Below, piece after piece: positions 27,653 through 35,625 of a DNA stretch of 55,006 bases. The stretch is taken from positions 1 to 55,006 of the forward strand of contig CALDUY010000038.1 in the NCBI GenBank assembly GCA_937923405.1, read 5' to 3'. Positions within the stretch are counted from its first letter, which is position 1. Each line of letters begins with the position of its first letter. Under the pieces are notes generated by a model, which was given only the letters and a program-made list of their open reading frames with translations, had not been told where the DNA came from and searched no databases. This DNA is from an uncultured Gemmataceae bacterium. Lineage in GTDB: Bacteria > Planctomycetota > Planctomycetia > Gemmatales > Gemmataceae. The position numbers and the translations under genes were made by a program.

Positions 27653-28069
27653 ATGCCAACGGAGACGCCAGCGATGATGCAGCAGTTCGTCTGGGTTGAA
27701 GATCTGATGCGTGAGCTGCCCGGCCTGGTGGCCTTAGGGGTGCGGGACATCGGCTTGCCCGCCCGGGTTGATCGACCCACGAGCGAACTGGAGGCGCTGG
27801 CCGAGGCTGGCGTCGTGGTCGTAGCCGTGCGCCTGGAGGCCGACTTGACTGCTCCAGACCTGGAAACGCGCCGCCACCAGCTGCATCTCTGCCAACGCCA
27901 GCTGGCCGATGCTGCCTTGCTCGGCGCGACCGAAGCCTGGCTGTCCACGCCGGAGCTGAGCGACGACGCGGCTCGCGCGCGCTTCGACGAGGCGTTTGCT
28001 TTGCTTGTCGAGTTCGCCCGAGCCAGGCAAATCGACTTGCGCCGCCTTCCCACATCACTGCTGCGCTAA
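27653..28069 (+). CDS. Uncharacterised protein resembling part of a TIM-barrel isomerase
   Basis: A 138-residue protein I cannot place with confidence. It is rich in Leu/Ala and alternates strands and helices: 'LVALGVRDIGLPARVD', 'LAEAGVVVVAVRLEAD', 'HQLHLCQRQLADAALLGATEAWLSTPEL', 'FALLVEFARARQIDLRRL'. The pattern and the 'LGA.EAWLS' strand recall sugar-phosphate isomerase/AP-endonuclease-2 TIM barrels, but only about half a barrel is present and no metal ligands are evident. Starts at 27653, 27674 or 27677 are possible; GGAG lies 9 bp before 27674. It stands between the regulator and the terminase, on the island strand. Its role in the element is unknown. Confidence 0.6.
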   Translation: MPTETPAMMQQFVWVEDLMRELPGLVALGVRDIGLPARVDRPTSELEALAEAGVVVVAVRLEADLTAPDLETRRHQLHLCQRQLADAALLGATEAWLSTPELSDDAARARFDEAFALLVEFARARQIDLRRLPTSLLR

Positions 28070-28094
28070 TTGTCTACCAAACTACTCTCGCATT
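28070..28094 (+). promoter_or_regulatory. Island motif, copy 2 (upstream of terminase)
   Basis: TTGTC, 8 bp, TACTCTCGCATT. The 12-mer TACTCTCGCATT is identical to copy 3 and the spacing is the same. It lies in the 56-bp gap before the terminase gene, starting at the stop codon of the preceding gene, and most likely drives or controls the packaging genes. Confidence 0.6.
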
Positions 28095-28125
28095 TCCTGA
28101 GTCGCTCCTGGTAGGATGCCGCGCC

Positions 28126-29400
28126 ATGAAGTTCGACCACTTGCTACGCTTGGCCCTCGATCCGTCGGGCCTTCTCGCTGCTCAGGGACTGACTGCTGAT
28201 CCCTGGCAGCGCGAGTTGCTGCTGGGCAATGCCCGACAGGTGTTGCTCTGCTGCTCCCGTCAAGCGGGCAAAAGTACTGTCGTCGCCGCTTTAGCCCTGC
28301 ACACGGCTCTGTTTCGCCCCGAGTCGCTGATCCTGCTGTTGTCGCCCTCGCAACGTCAGTCGGCGGAGATCTTCCGCAAACTGCTCGACGCCTTCGACGC
28401 CCTGGGCCGTCCCTTGCCGACCCGCTATCGATCGCAACTTCGTCTGGAGCTGGCCAACCGATCGCGCGTCCTGTGTCTGCCCGGACGCGAGGAGACGGTT
28501 CGCTCCTTCAGCGGAGTGCGGCTGTTGGTCATCGACGAGGCGGCCCGAGTGCGCGACGATCTCTACCGTTCGGTGCGTCCGATGTTGGCGGTCAGTCAAG
28601 GTCGGCTCATCGCCTTGTCCACGCCGTTCGGCCAGCGCGGTTGGTTTCATCAGGAATGGGTGGGCGACGGCCCGTGGCAGCGGGTTCGCATCACCTGGCG
28701 TGACTGTCCCCGTATCAGTGAGGCGTTCATCGACGAGGAACGCCGGGCACTTGGACCAGGCTGGGTGGCTCAGGAGTACGAGACGGTTTTTACTGCTTTA
28801 GAAGGTCTGGTTTATCCAAATTTTGCTCGTGCCGTCGTGGATGGACCCGCCAATCTGGGCCGGGCCGTGGGCGGCCTCGACTTCGGCTGGCGCAATCCCT
28901 TTGCCGCCGTCTGGGGCACCCTCGATGCCGACGATGTCCTCTGGCTGACCGGCGAACGCTACCTGTCGCGCACCCCGTTGCACGTTCACGCTGACGCCCT
29001 CGCTCCGCTGGGTGTCACTTGGTATGCCGATCCCTCCGGCGCGACCGAGATTGCTGGTCTCCGCGCCGCCGGGCTGGTTGTGCGGCCCGGCGACAACGAC
29101 CTACGCGCGGGTATTGCCGCTGTCAGCGCTCGACTGGAGACAAATCGACTCCGCATTATTCGTGGTCGTTGTCCGCAACTGCTGCACGAGGCGACCCTGT
29201 ACCGTTACCCGTCCGAATCGGAGCGTCGCGTTAGACCCGAATGCCCGGTCGACGAGTTCAACCACGCCCTGGCGGCGCTGCGTTACCTCGTCGCTGGGCT
29301 GGATGCAGCCTTTCTGGCCCGACTGCGCCGCCGACCGACCTCGACTGTGCCGATGTTTCCCGACCGTGATGCACCATCTTGTTGGACACCCTTGACATGA
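28126..29400 (+). CDS. Phage terminase large subunit
   Basis: A 424-residue DNA-packaging motor. The ATPase half has Walker A 'SRQAGKST' (44-51), Walker B 'LLVIDEAA' (133-140) and the coupling motif 'LIALSTPFGQRG'. 'GWVAQEYETVF' (212-222) is typical of the linker. The RNase H-like nuclease half has the first acidic residue in 'GGLDFGWRNPF' (D252), then 'ADPSGATEIAGLRAAG', and the last in 'DEFNHALAALRYL'. It is intact and of normal length, so packaging could be functional. Its stop overlaps the portal ATG (ATGA). Confidence 0.93.
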   Translation: MKFDHLLRLALDPSGLLAAQGLTADPWQRELLLGNARQVLLCCSRQAGKSTVVAALALHTALFRPESLILLLSPSQRQSAEIFRKLLDAFDALGRPLPTRYRSQLRLELANRSRVLCLPGREETVRSFSGVRLLVIDEAARVRDDLYRSVRPMLAVSQGRLIALSTPFGQRGWFHQEWVGDGPWQRVRITWRDCPRISEAFIDEERRALGPGWVAQEYETVFTALEGLVYPNFARAVVDGPANLGRAVGGLDFGWRNPFAAVWGTLDADDVLWLTGERYLSRTPLHVHADALAPLGVTWYADPSGATEIAGLRAAGLVVRPGDNDLRAGIAAVSARLETNRLRIIRGRCPQLLHEATLYRYPSESERRVRPECPVDEFNHALAALRYLVAGLDAAFLARLRRRPTSTVPMFPDRDAPSCWTPLT

Positions 29401-30617
29401 TTCGCACGCTGATTTCCCGCCTGACCGGCTGGTTGCGGGCAACGACAACGCGAGCCGCTTCTTCGGGCTTCGCCCCGCCCTGGAGCCGCAGCCGCTGTTC
29501 CCCCAGCTGGCGCGAGTTGCTCGACGAGCTGAAAAGCACTGCCTGGACCTGTGCCAGTCTCAACGCCTCGGTCTGTGCCAGCTTCCCGCCCCGCCTCTAT
29601 GTCCGCACCGGTACGGGTCAACCCGCGCCGCGTGTCGCCACTCGCGCCGTTCGCCACAAGAGCGGTCACGAACACATCGAAGAAGTCGTCGAGCATCCGT
29701 TGTTGGATCTGCTGGCCCAGGTCAACCCAGTCCACAACGGCCATGATCTCTGGGAGATCACCACGCTGTACCAGGAGGTGTTCGGCGTCGCCTACTGGTT
29801 GCTGGAGTTCGGACCGCTGGGTACGCCGATCGCCATCTGGCCACTGCCCAGTCAGTATGTCACTCCCTATCGCGATCCGAATAGTCGCTCATTGGTTGAT
29901 GCCTATCTTTATCGAGTCGGAGCCGAGCAGCTTCGCTTCTCACCTCGGGAGATGATTGCCTTTCGCTATCCCGATCCTCGCGAACCGTATCTGTCGGGGC
30001 TGTCGCCGCTGCGGGCCTGCTTCGAGCAAGCGCGGTTGCTGTCGGAACTGTCGGCCTTCAAGCAGGCGCGCTTCCACAACCACGCCCTGCCGGATGCCCT
30101 CATCTGCCCCGACCAGGTGATCGGCGAAGATGAACGCGACCGTCTGGAGCAGCGCTGGAACAACAAACTCCGGCACGGCGGCGCGGGACGAGTTCTCGTC
30201 ACCGAGTCGGCCATGCGCGTGCAACTGCTGGAACATTCGATGGGCGACCTGGCCGCGTTGGCTGATCAGCGCGCCACCAAGGAGGACATTGCCAACGCTT
30301 TCGGCGTGCCGCTGGCCTATCTCACCTCGCAAACGAATCTGGCCAACCTGCAAGCCGCCGAGCAGCAGCACGCCGCCCAGACCATCCGCCCTCGTCTGCG
30401 CCGCCGGGATGAAAAGCTCAACGAGCAGCTCGTGCCGCTGTTCGATCCCACGGGCCGACTGTTTCTGGAGAGCGACGACCCTGTTCCGGGCAATCGCGAA
30501 CTGCTGCTGCGCGAGCGGGAGATGTACCTACGTCGCGGTGTGCTGACCATCAACGAGGTGCGCTCCGAGCTGGGGCTGCCCCCTGTGCCCTGGGGCGAGG
30601 GAAAGCACAGTGATTGA
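29397..30617 (+). CDS. Phage portal protein (HK97 type)
   Basis: A 406-residue portal, the dodecameric ring through which DNA enters the head. Hallmarks are 'EHPLLDLLAQVNPVHNGHDLWEITTLYQEVFGVAYWLLEFG', 'EMIAFRYPDPREPYLSGLSPLRACFEQARL', 'PDALICPDQ' and 'DQRATKEDIANAFGVPLAYLTSQTNLANLQAAEQQHAAQTIRPRLRRRDEKLNEQLVPLFD'. The start that overlaps the terminase stop (29397) is preferred to an ATG 18 bp upstream. It is followed by 147 bp without a gene but with motif copy 3. Confidence 0.93.
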   Translation: MIRTLISRLTGWLRATTTRAASSGFAPPWSRSRCSPSWRELLDELKSTAWTCASLNASVCASFPPRLYVRTGTGQPAPRVATRAVRHKSGHEHIEEVVEHPLLDLLAQVNPVHNGHDLWEITTLYQEVFGVAYWLLEFGPLGTPIAIWPLPSQYVTPYRDPNSRSLVDAYLYRVGAEQLRFSPREMIAFRYPDPREPYLSGLSPLRACFEQARLLSELSAFKQARFHNHALPDALICPDQVIGEDERDRLEQRWNNKLRHGGAGRVLVTESAMRVQLLEHSMGDLAALADQRATKEDIANAFGVPLAYLTSQTNLANLQAAEQQHAAQTIRPRLRRRDEKLNEQLVPLFDPTGRLFLESDDPVPGNRELLLREREMYLRRGVLTINEVRSELGLPPVPWGEGKHSD

Positions 30618-30678
30618 GGCAGCCTGGAGGATGCTGTGTCCGTGCAGCGGCTGTTCGGCTGAGTCCCATTTCTCCCCA

Positions 30679-30703
30679 TTGACGATCATAATACTCTCGC
30701 ATT
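30679..30703 (+). promoter_or_regulatory. Island motif, copy 3 (upstream of prohead protease)
   Basis: TTGAC, 8 bp, TACTCTCGCATT. Together with the copies at 27256 and 28070 it defines TTGWC-N8-TACTCTYGC. The protease ATG is 62 bp downstream. The pattern does not fit a sigma-70 spacing, so it is more likely an activator-dependent or alternative-sigma promoter, or an operator. Confidence 0.6.
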
Positions 30704-30764
30704 CTTCGCCAGCGATCGGCTACCATGCTCGCCGTCCCAGTCCGCTTCGAGAGAGTAGCCGTTT

Positions 30765-31589
30765 ATGTCCGACTGTTTGTTTCCTGGTCGCACTTGGCCG
30801 GAAGGGCCGCTCGGCTTTCCTATGCCCGATGCGGCGGCCAAGGCCCTCGATCGCATTCTTCGCACCCTTCCTGCCGATGATGCCCATGCCTACCGACATA
30901 CCATTGTCACTCGCGGGCCGACCGAACTGAATCCCGGCGAGCGCTCAGATGTCTCCTGGATCAGCACCGAAAGCGTCGATCGCGCTGGCGAGGTGGTGCT
31001 GTCTGCCGGCATGGACGACAGCCAGTTTCGTCTCAATCCGCTAGTGACCTTGGGGCACGATTACGACCTGCCGCCCGTGGGTCGCAGTGCCTGGCGCAAG
31101 CGGGTTCGTGATGGCACGCTGATCGGCATCAAAGCCAAGACGATCTACCCAGCCCGACCTGCCGCCTGGCCGTCGTCCGAACCGTGGCTGCCCGATCAAG
31201 TCTTCGCTCTGGTGCAGGCCGGCTTGCTTCGTGGCAAGAGCATCGGCTTTCTGCCCCTGCAAACCCACGTCCCCGACGCCGCCGAGATCGCCCGACGCGG
31301 CTGGACCGAGGATGTGCGGCTGGTCATCGATCGCTGGTTGCTGCTGGAGTATGCCTGCGTAAGCCTGCCGGCTAATCAGTATGCCCTCGTCGAGGCGGTG
31401 TCCAAAGGGCAAGTTGAACTGACCGAGCCGCTCCGCCACGCACTGGGGCTAGATGAACAGCCGCTCGCTGGCACCAGCGAAGCGGAACTCGTGGCCGCCA
31501 TTCGCCGACGCATCGCCGAACTCGACCTGCATCAACTGATCGGCCAAGCCGTCCGCGAAGCTCTCGAACGAGCGCGTGGCAGAATTTGA
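30765..31589 (+). CDS. HK97-type prohead protease
   Basis: A 274-residue serine protease that matures the capsid. The catalytic His lies in 'VTLGHDYDLPPVG' (H98) and the Ser in 'GLLRGKSIGFLPL' (S159); the 'LLLEYACVSLPANQYALVEAV' strand is characteristic. After the protease fold (about 230 residues) comes a short helical tail ('ELVAAIRRRIAELDLHQLIGQAVREALERARGRI') that may act as a scaffold-like segment. It stands between portal and capsid genes, the standard HK97 order. Confidence 0.9.
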   Translation: MSDCLFPGRTWPEGPLGFPMPDAAAKALDRILRTLPADDAHAYRHTIVTRGPTELNPGERSDVSWISTESVDRAGEVVLSAGMDDSQFRLNPLVTLGHDYDLPPVGRSAWRKRVRDGTLIGIKAKTIYPARPAAWPSSEPWLPDQVFALVQAGLLRGKSIGFLPLQTHVPDAAEIARRGWTEDVRLVIDRWLLLEYACVSLPANQYALVEAVSKGQVELTEPLRHALGLDEQPLAGTSEAELVAAIRRRIAELDLHQLIGQAVREALERARGRI

Positions 31590-31678
31590 GCGACGACGCT
31601 AAAATTACCCCAAAATACTATCTGAATTATCGCTTACTGAAGATACACTACCTCGCACCCTGAAGATCGGCTTCGGGG

Positions 31679-31719
31679 GCGGCGCGGCAAGGTGGACCCC
31701 AAGCCACCCGCCGCGCCGC
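31679..31719 (+). other. Strong GC-rich hairpin between protease and capsid genes
   Basis: A perfect 10-bp stem GCGGCGCGGC/GCCGCGCCGC encloses a second 5-bp stem GGTGG/CCACC. A further small hairpin AGTGG-TTCCT-CCACT follows shortly before the capsid ribosome site. No T-run follows the large hairpin, so RNA processing, mRNA stabilisation or partial attenuation is more likely than termination. The capsid gene is the product needed in greatest amount. Confidence 0.5.
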
Positions 31720-31827
31720 GGGCTGGGCGATCTACGGAAAGTGCCGAGGCAGATTCCCCTCTCGCCCCTTGTGTGGTGAGTGGTTCCTCCACTCTCCCAG
31801 AGGCTAAAAACGAAAGAGAGACTTCTC

Positions 31828-33165
31828 ATGTTTGTCCAACTGAAACGCGACATGCTAGGCCGCAAGGCCGGCGAACGAATCGATCTGGACGAGCCGACGG
31901 CTCAGCAACTCCTCCATACCGGGGCCGCCGAGTTGGTCCGCGACGAGGTCGTCACTCCGCTGGTCCATGATGCCCTCAGTCAGGCACTGGCTGGCGTAAC
32001 CGGTCAGGTGCGCGCCGCCGTCGATGCCACGCTCAAGGAGTTTGCTGCTGCACAAACTCGTTGCCGCAAGAATGCGGTGCCGGCCATCTTCGGACCCACA
32101 GGCGAAGGTGATCCAAAACGCACCTTCGGGCGCTTCCTCCTCGCTATCCGCCATCATGATGTCAAAACGCTGGAGGAACTCGGCTCCCGCTTCGTCGAGT
32201 GGAACGACGACGACGGCTCCACGCAACCTGGCAAAAAGGCGGCCATGTCTACTCAAACGGGCACGAGCGGCGGCTACCTGGTGCCTACCGAGTTTCACGC
32301 TCAGCTGATGGGTCTGGTCACCGAACGATCCATCGTTCGCCCCCGAGCAACCCTCATTCCCATGTCGGCGCGGTCCTGCCAGATCCCGGCTATCGACGTG
32401 GTGACGCCTCCCTCGGCGGGAGAAACGGCCCTACTCGGCGGAGTGGTCGCACGCTGGACCGAAGAGGCGACAACCCTAAACGAGACTGAGCCGAATCTCA
32501 AACAGATCGAACTGGTCAACTACAAACTTTCTGGATACAGCAAGGTGTCGAACACGCTACTGGCCGATGCCGCCGTTGGTCTAGAAACCTTCCTGATGAA
32601 CCTCTTCTCTCGGGCCATCGCCTGGTACGAGGACTACGCTTTTCTGCGCGGCAACGGCGTGGCCAAGCCGCTCGGCGTGCTGTCCTGGTCTGGCCTGATC
32701 GCGCCGCCTGCTCGGACGACAGCGGGGCAATTCAAACTCGCCGACGTGGCCAACATGTACGCTCGCTTGCTGCATGGCGGCGACGAGCGCTCCATCTGCT
32801 GGGTGATTCATCCCACCGTGCTTGCTCAGTTGATCCAGATGACGGGTGGCGACAATGTCTTGTTCCTGGCCAACAACCTGCAACGCAAGCCGACCATGAA
32901 GATGCTCAGTTTCGACGTGATGGTATCAGAAAAGGTGCCAGCTCTCGGTTCGGCCAACGACGTGACCTTGTGCGACTTCCAGCACTATCTCATCGGCGAT
33001 CGCCAGCAGATTGAGATTGCCTATTCCGAACACGTCGCCTTTCTCACCAATCAATCAGTGTGGCGCTTCGTCTCCCGCGTCGGCGGGCAACCCTGGCTCC
33101 GCGACAAGATCACTCTCGCCGATGCTAACAGTACTGTTTCTCCATTTGTTGGTCTTCCTGTTTAA
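31828..33165 (+). CDS. Phage major capsid protein (HK97 fold)
   Basis: A 445-residue capsid protein. The first 140 residues are a small N-terminal module ('FVQLKRDMLGRKAGERIDLDEPTAQQLLHTGAAELV') and a helical delta-like segment removed by the protease in related phages. The HK97 core begins near residue 146 ('TSGGYLVPTEFHAQLMGLVTERSIVRPRATLIPM') and continues with 'SGYSKVSNTLLADAAVGLETFLMNLFSRAIAWYEDYAFLRGNGVAKPLGVL' and the C-terminal 'SVWRFVSRVGGQPWLRDKITLAD'. The start at MFVQL is preferred over an upstream in-frame ATG at 31780. It is intact and of normal length. Confidence 0.94.
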   Translation: MFVQLKRDMLGRKAGERIDLDEPTAQQLLHTGAAELVRDEVVTPLVHDALSQALAGVTGQVRAAVDATLKEFAAAQTRCRKNAVPAIFGPTGEGDPKRTFGRFLLAIRHHDVKTLEELGSRFVEWNDDDGSTQPGKKAAMSTQTGTSGGYLVPTEFHAQLMGLVTERSIVRPRATLIPMSARSCQIPAIDVVTPPSAGETALLGGVVARWTEEATTLNETEPNLKQIELVNYKLSGYSKVSNTLLADAAVGLETFLMNLFSRAIAWYEDYAFLRGNGVAKPLGVLSWSGLIAPPARTTAGQFKLADVANMYARLLHGGDERSICWVIHPTVLAQLIQMTGGDNVLFLANNLQRKPTMKMLSFDVMVSEKVPALGSANDVTLCDFQHYLIGDRQQIEIAYSEHVAFLTNQSVWRFVSRVGGQPWLRDKITLADANSTVSPFVGLPV

Positions 33166-33176
33166 GGTAATTCCCT

Positions 33177-33608
33177 ATGTCCAGCCAACCGTATGAACGA
33201 GTGGCCGTTGTTGGCAAAATTGATCCGAAGAATGGCAATAACACCACACAGAACACTGATTATGTAGACATGAGTAAATTTGCTGAGGTGTTATTCATCT
33301 TCCAATTAGGAAGTGTAGATAATACGATCGATTGTCTAGTTCGTGAATCGACTAATACTAGCGATGGGGGTGGACAGACGCTCTCAGGTAAATCTGCCAC
33401 GCAATTGACAGGTAGTGATGATAACAAAATTGTCGTCATCCAGGTCAAGGCTGAGGAACTCTCGCCGGGCTATCGCTATCTTCGCGGACGCATGACGGTT
33501 GGCAATGGAACAACCAATCTGATTGCCTGCACCGTGTTGGGATTGATGCCGCGATATGGTCCAGCGAGTGACGATGATCTGGCCGACGTGGTGCAAGTCG
33601 TGACTTGA
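33177..33608 (+). CDS. Putative phage head-associated protein
   Basis: A 143-residue beta-rich protein right after the capsid gene. The sequence 'YVDMSKFAEVLFIFQLGSVDNTIDCLVRESTNTSDGGGQTLSG' and the end 'LRGRMTVGNGTTNLIACTVLGLMPRYGPASDDDLADVVQVV' resemble small structural proteins encoded next to capsid genes in bacterial prophages. A decoration or head-stabilising role is a guess from position. Its first 300 bp are clearly lower in GC than the neighbours, hinting at a different origin. Confidence 0.65.
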   Translation: MSSQPYERVAVVGKIDPKNGNNTTQNTDYVDMSKFAEVLFIFQLGSVDNTIDCLVRESTNTSDGGGQTLSGKSATQLTGSDDNKIVVIQVKAEELSPGYRYLRGRMTVGNGTTNLIACTVLGLMPRYGPASDDDLADVVQVVT

Positions 33609-33666
33609 GGCATTTTAATTGAGAGGAAATCGAACTTCCATTCGTGGTCTTATGGGAAACTCTTCG

Positions 33667-34017
33667 ATGCCGGAACGATTTCTCATTGCCTCGGGGCACC
33701 GGTCTGGGTCGGCCTACCTGGTGCTGCATCGCGGCGAGGATGTGCGACTCCGCATGCAGCTTGTGCCGCCGTTGGACGTGACCGGCTGGACGATCACGCT
33801 CGAAGCCGTGCCGGAACTCGGCGGTGCAGTTCAATTTAGCAAATCGGCGAGCATCGTTGATGGGCCGCGCGGCCGCTTCGACTTCACTCTGGCCAGTGCT
33901 GACACCGCGACGCTGAATCCGGGCCGCTACTCGTTCGACGTTCGCCGAACCGACTCCGGCCACAAGACGACGCTAGCCGATGGCGTCTTCGAGCTACGCC
34001 AAGAGGTCACGCCATGA
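33667..34017 (+). CDS. Putative phage structural protein with BppU-N-like fold
   Basis: A 116-residue protein. 'HRGEDVRLRMQLVPPLDVTGWTITLEAVPEL' and 'LASADTATLNPGRYSFDVRRTDSGHKTTLADGVFELRQEVTP' fit the beta-sandwich found at the N-terminus of BppU baseplate proteins and in many small phage proteins ('G-x-Y-x-x-D-V-x-x-T'). The start is unsure: ATGs at 33652 and 33667 and an upstream GTG are possible and no ribosome site settles it. The stop overlaps the next start by 4 bp. In the absence of other tail genes its function here is unclear. Confidence 0.6.
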   Translation: MPERFLIASGHRSGSAYLVLHRGEDVRLRMQLVPPLDVTGWTITLEAVPELGGAVQFSKSASIVDGPRGRFDFTLASADTATLNPGRYSFDVRRTDSGHKTTLADGVFELRQEVTP

Positions 34018-34880
34018 CGCAATTACTATGCTCACTCGAACGAGTGAAAATGAATCTGCCCAAAGCCTCGATTGAAGACGATCGCATTATTGCCGCATTG
34101 CTGGCAGCTGTCAGCCAGGCCATTCGCGATTGGTGCCGCCGATCATTTACTCTACAATCACACGATGAATGGTATGACGGAGTTCAAGACGAGCGGCTTA
34201 TTCTTCGTCATAGTCCTGTCCTTGCAATTGATTTCGTTCGTCATTCGCCACAAGTGGTATTGGAAGTGATTAATACTGATGCTGCCAATCAACAAGCACG
34301 AGCAGCGATTCATAAGAATGGCATCGAATTGATTCGCGTGACTAATGGAATTCTTCATCACGACAATTCGATTACTTTTGAAGCCAATCCAACAGTGCAA
34401 TCGATTTCCAATGCAATTGGAACGCTTTCTGGTGGATGGTCAGCGAGAGTGATCGGCGAATATGGCAACTGGCCGGCAATCGAGTTGCACAGTTCGACAT
34501 TCGCTTCGGAGCAAATCTATTCTCAGGGACCATTTGATTGTCGGCAACGCTACGGTGGCTTTTCGATGCATGTCGGCGAATTGACGGGCTATCGCTGGGA
34601 TGCGCGCGGCTGGTTGTGGCGCGAGGCCGGCTGGGTCGGCGGTTCGGGGCACTGGCGCGTTCGCTACAGTGCTGGTTACGTTCAGATCCCCGAATCGGTC
34701 GTCGAAGCCTGTGCCCAGTGGACGAGCATGCTGTTCGAGCAGACTCGTCGTGATCCAGCTCTGGCCGCACTGGCGGTGTCGGGGGCGGTCAGTCAATCGT
34801 GGCTTCAGCCAGGGGCGCTGTCGCCGCCTTCCGCCGTCGCCGCCTTATTGGCTCCTTATCGGAGGTATGTGATCGGATGA
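34014..34880 (+). CDS. Phage head-tail connector (gp6-like adaptor) protein
   Basis: A 288-residue protein. The N-terminus is 'MTQLLCSLERVKMNLPKASIEDDRIIAALLAAVSQAIRDWCRRSF', the helical part of gp6-like adaptor proteins that bind the portal. The end, 'VPESVVEACAQW'-type helix (here 'IPESVVEACAQWTSMLFEQTRRDPALAALAVSG'), completes that fold. Between them lie about 170 residues of beta-rich insert, so the protein is much longer than the usual 100-200. The 5' half is lower in GC (about 34.0-34.5 kb). ATGA overlaps link it to the genes on both sides. Confidence 0.75.
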   Translation: MTQLLCSLERVKMNLPKASIEDDRIIAALLAAVSQAIRDWCRRSFTLQSHDEWYDGVQDERLILRHSPVLAIDFVRHSPQVVLEVINTDAANQQARAAIHKNGIELIRVTNGILHHDNSITFEANPTVQSISNAIGTLSGGWSARVIGEYGNWPAIELHSSTFASEQIYSQGPFDCRQRYGGFSMHVGELTGYRWDARGWLWREAGWVGGSGHWRVRYSAGYVQIPESVVEACAQWTSMLFEQTRRDPALAALAVSGAVSQSWLQPGALSPPSAVAALLAPYRRYVIG

Positions 34881-35257
34881 CACTGCCCGTGATTCCAAAC
34901 ACTACCTGCGACTTGTATCGGGATCCGGCGTTTCCCCCACCGAATCCGCCCGATCTCAGCGGGGTGCGCCTGGTTCTGATCGGCGACTATGGACAGTATC
35001 TCGAACGGGGCGAACCGGGTTCGAGCTGGAAGTTCACTCATGTGGCCCTGGTGGAACTCGATCTGGATATTCGCGATCGCTATCATCTGGGAAATGCCCT
35101 ACCCACCAAGTACGACACGCTGTGGGTGCCGGATCAGAACGGCACTGCTTATCGAGTAGTGTTCGTCGAGCGAGTCGGTCGTGGTACCGCTCTGGATCAC
35201 AAGCGTGTCTATTTGCTGCGTGCCGCGCCTCCTTGGCCCGTGGATACCTTTGTATGA
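34877..35257 (+). CDS. Putative head-completion protein, tandem paralogue 1
   Basis: A 126-residue protein related to the next gene product: both start with NTTCD-I/L-YR, have 'PP-S/N-PPD', a 'FTH-V/L-A' strand, an 'RD' pair and the motif 'VPDQ-N/S-GTA-x-x-VRFV/VFVERVG'. From its place after the adaptor, a stopper or head-closure role is plausible, but I do not recognise the family. ATGA overlaps couple it to both neighbours. Confidence 0.65.
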   Translation: MTLPVIPNTTCDLYRDPAFPPPNPPDLSGVRLVLIGDYGQYLERGEPGSSWKFTHVALVELDLDIRDRYHLGNALPTKYDTLWVPDQNGTAYRVVFVERVGRGTALDHKRVYLLRAAPPWPVDTFV

Positions 35258-35610
35258 TTGCGAACACCACCTGTGACATCTACCGGGCAGGCTCCGCGCC
35301 GCCGTCGCCTCCGGACGTAGCCTCTGTACCGATCCAGCTCGTTGCCAACTTCGCCAAGTTTCGCATGAGCATCGGGCAGGGCCTGGCCCGAGAGTTTCGC
35401 TTCACCCATCTGGCATTCGTGCCGGCGGGAACCGACGTTCGCGACGGCTTCGACAGCGGCACGTCCGATCCGTTGCTAGCCGACATGCTCTACGTTCCGG
35501 ATCAGAGCGGCACGGCGTTCGTCGTTCGTTTCGTGCAACGCCTTGGGGATGGCACACGAAAACTCTATCTCGATCGGACGATGCCGACCTGGCCCAGTAG
35601 TGAATTATAA
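35254..35610 (+). CDS. Putative head-completion protein, tandem paralogue 2
   Basis: A 118-residue protein, the second member of the tandem pair (shared NTTCDIYR start and 'YVPDQSGTAFVVRFVQRLGDG' end). The two copies differ strongly elsewhere, so the duplication is old and both have been kept, which argues for distinct roles or a hetero-oligomer. It ends the structural block; no tail tube, tape-measure or baseplate gene follows. Confidence 0.65.
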   Translation: MIANTTCDIYRAGSAPPSPPDVASVPIQLVANFAKFRMSIGQGLAREFRFTHLAFVPAGTDVRDGFDSGTSDPLLADMLYVPDQSGTAFVVRFVQRLGDGTRKLYLDRTMPTWPSSEL

Positions 35611-35625
35611 GTCTTTGGAGATCTT

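Noticed and set aside
31590..31670. Fourth copy of the island motif before the capsid gene
   Set aside because: TACACTACCTCGCACC resembles it loosely but lacks the TTGWC part at the right distance.
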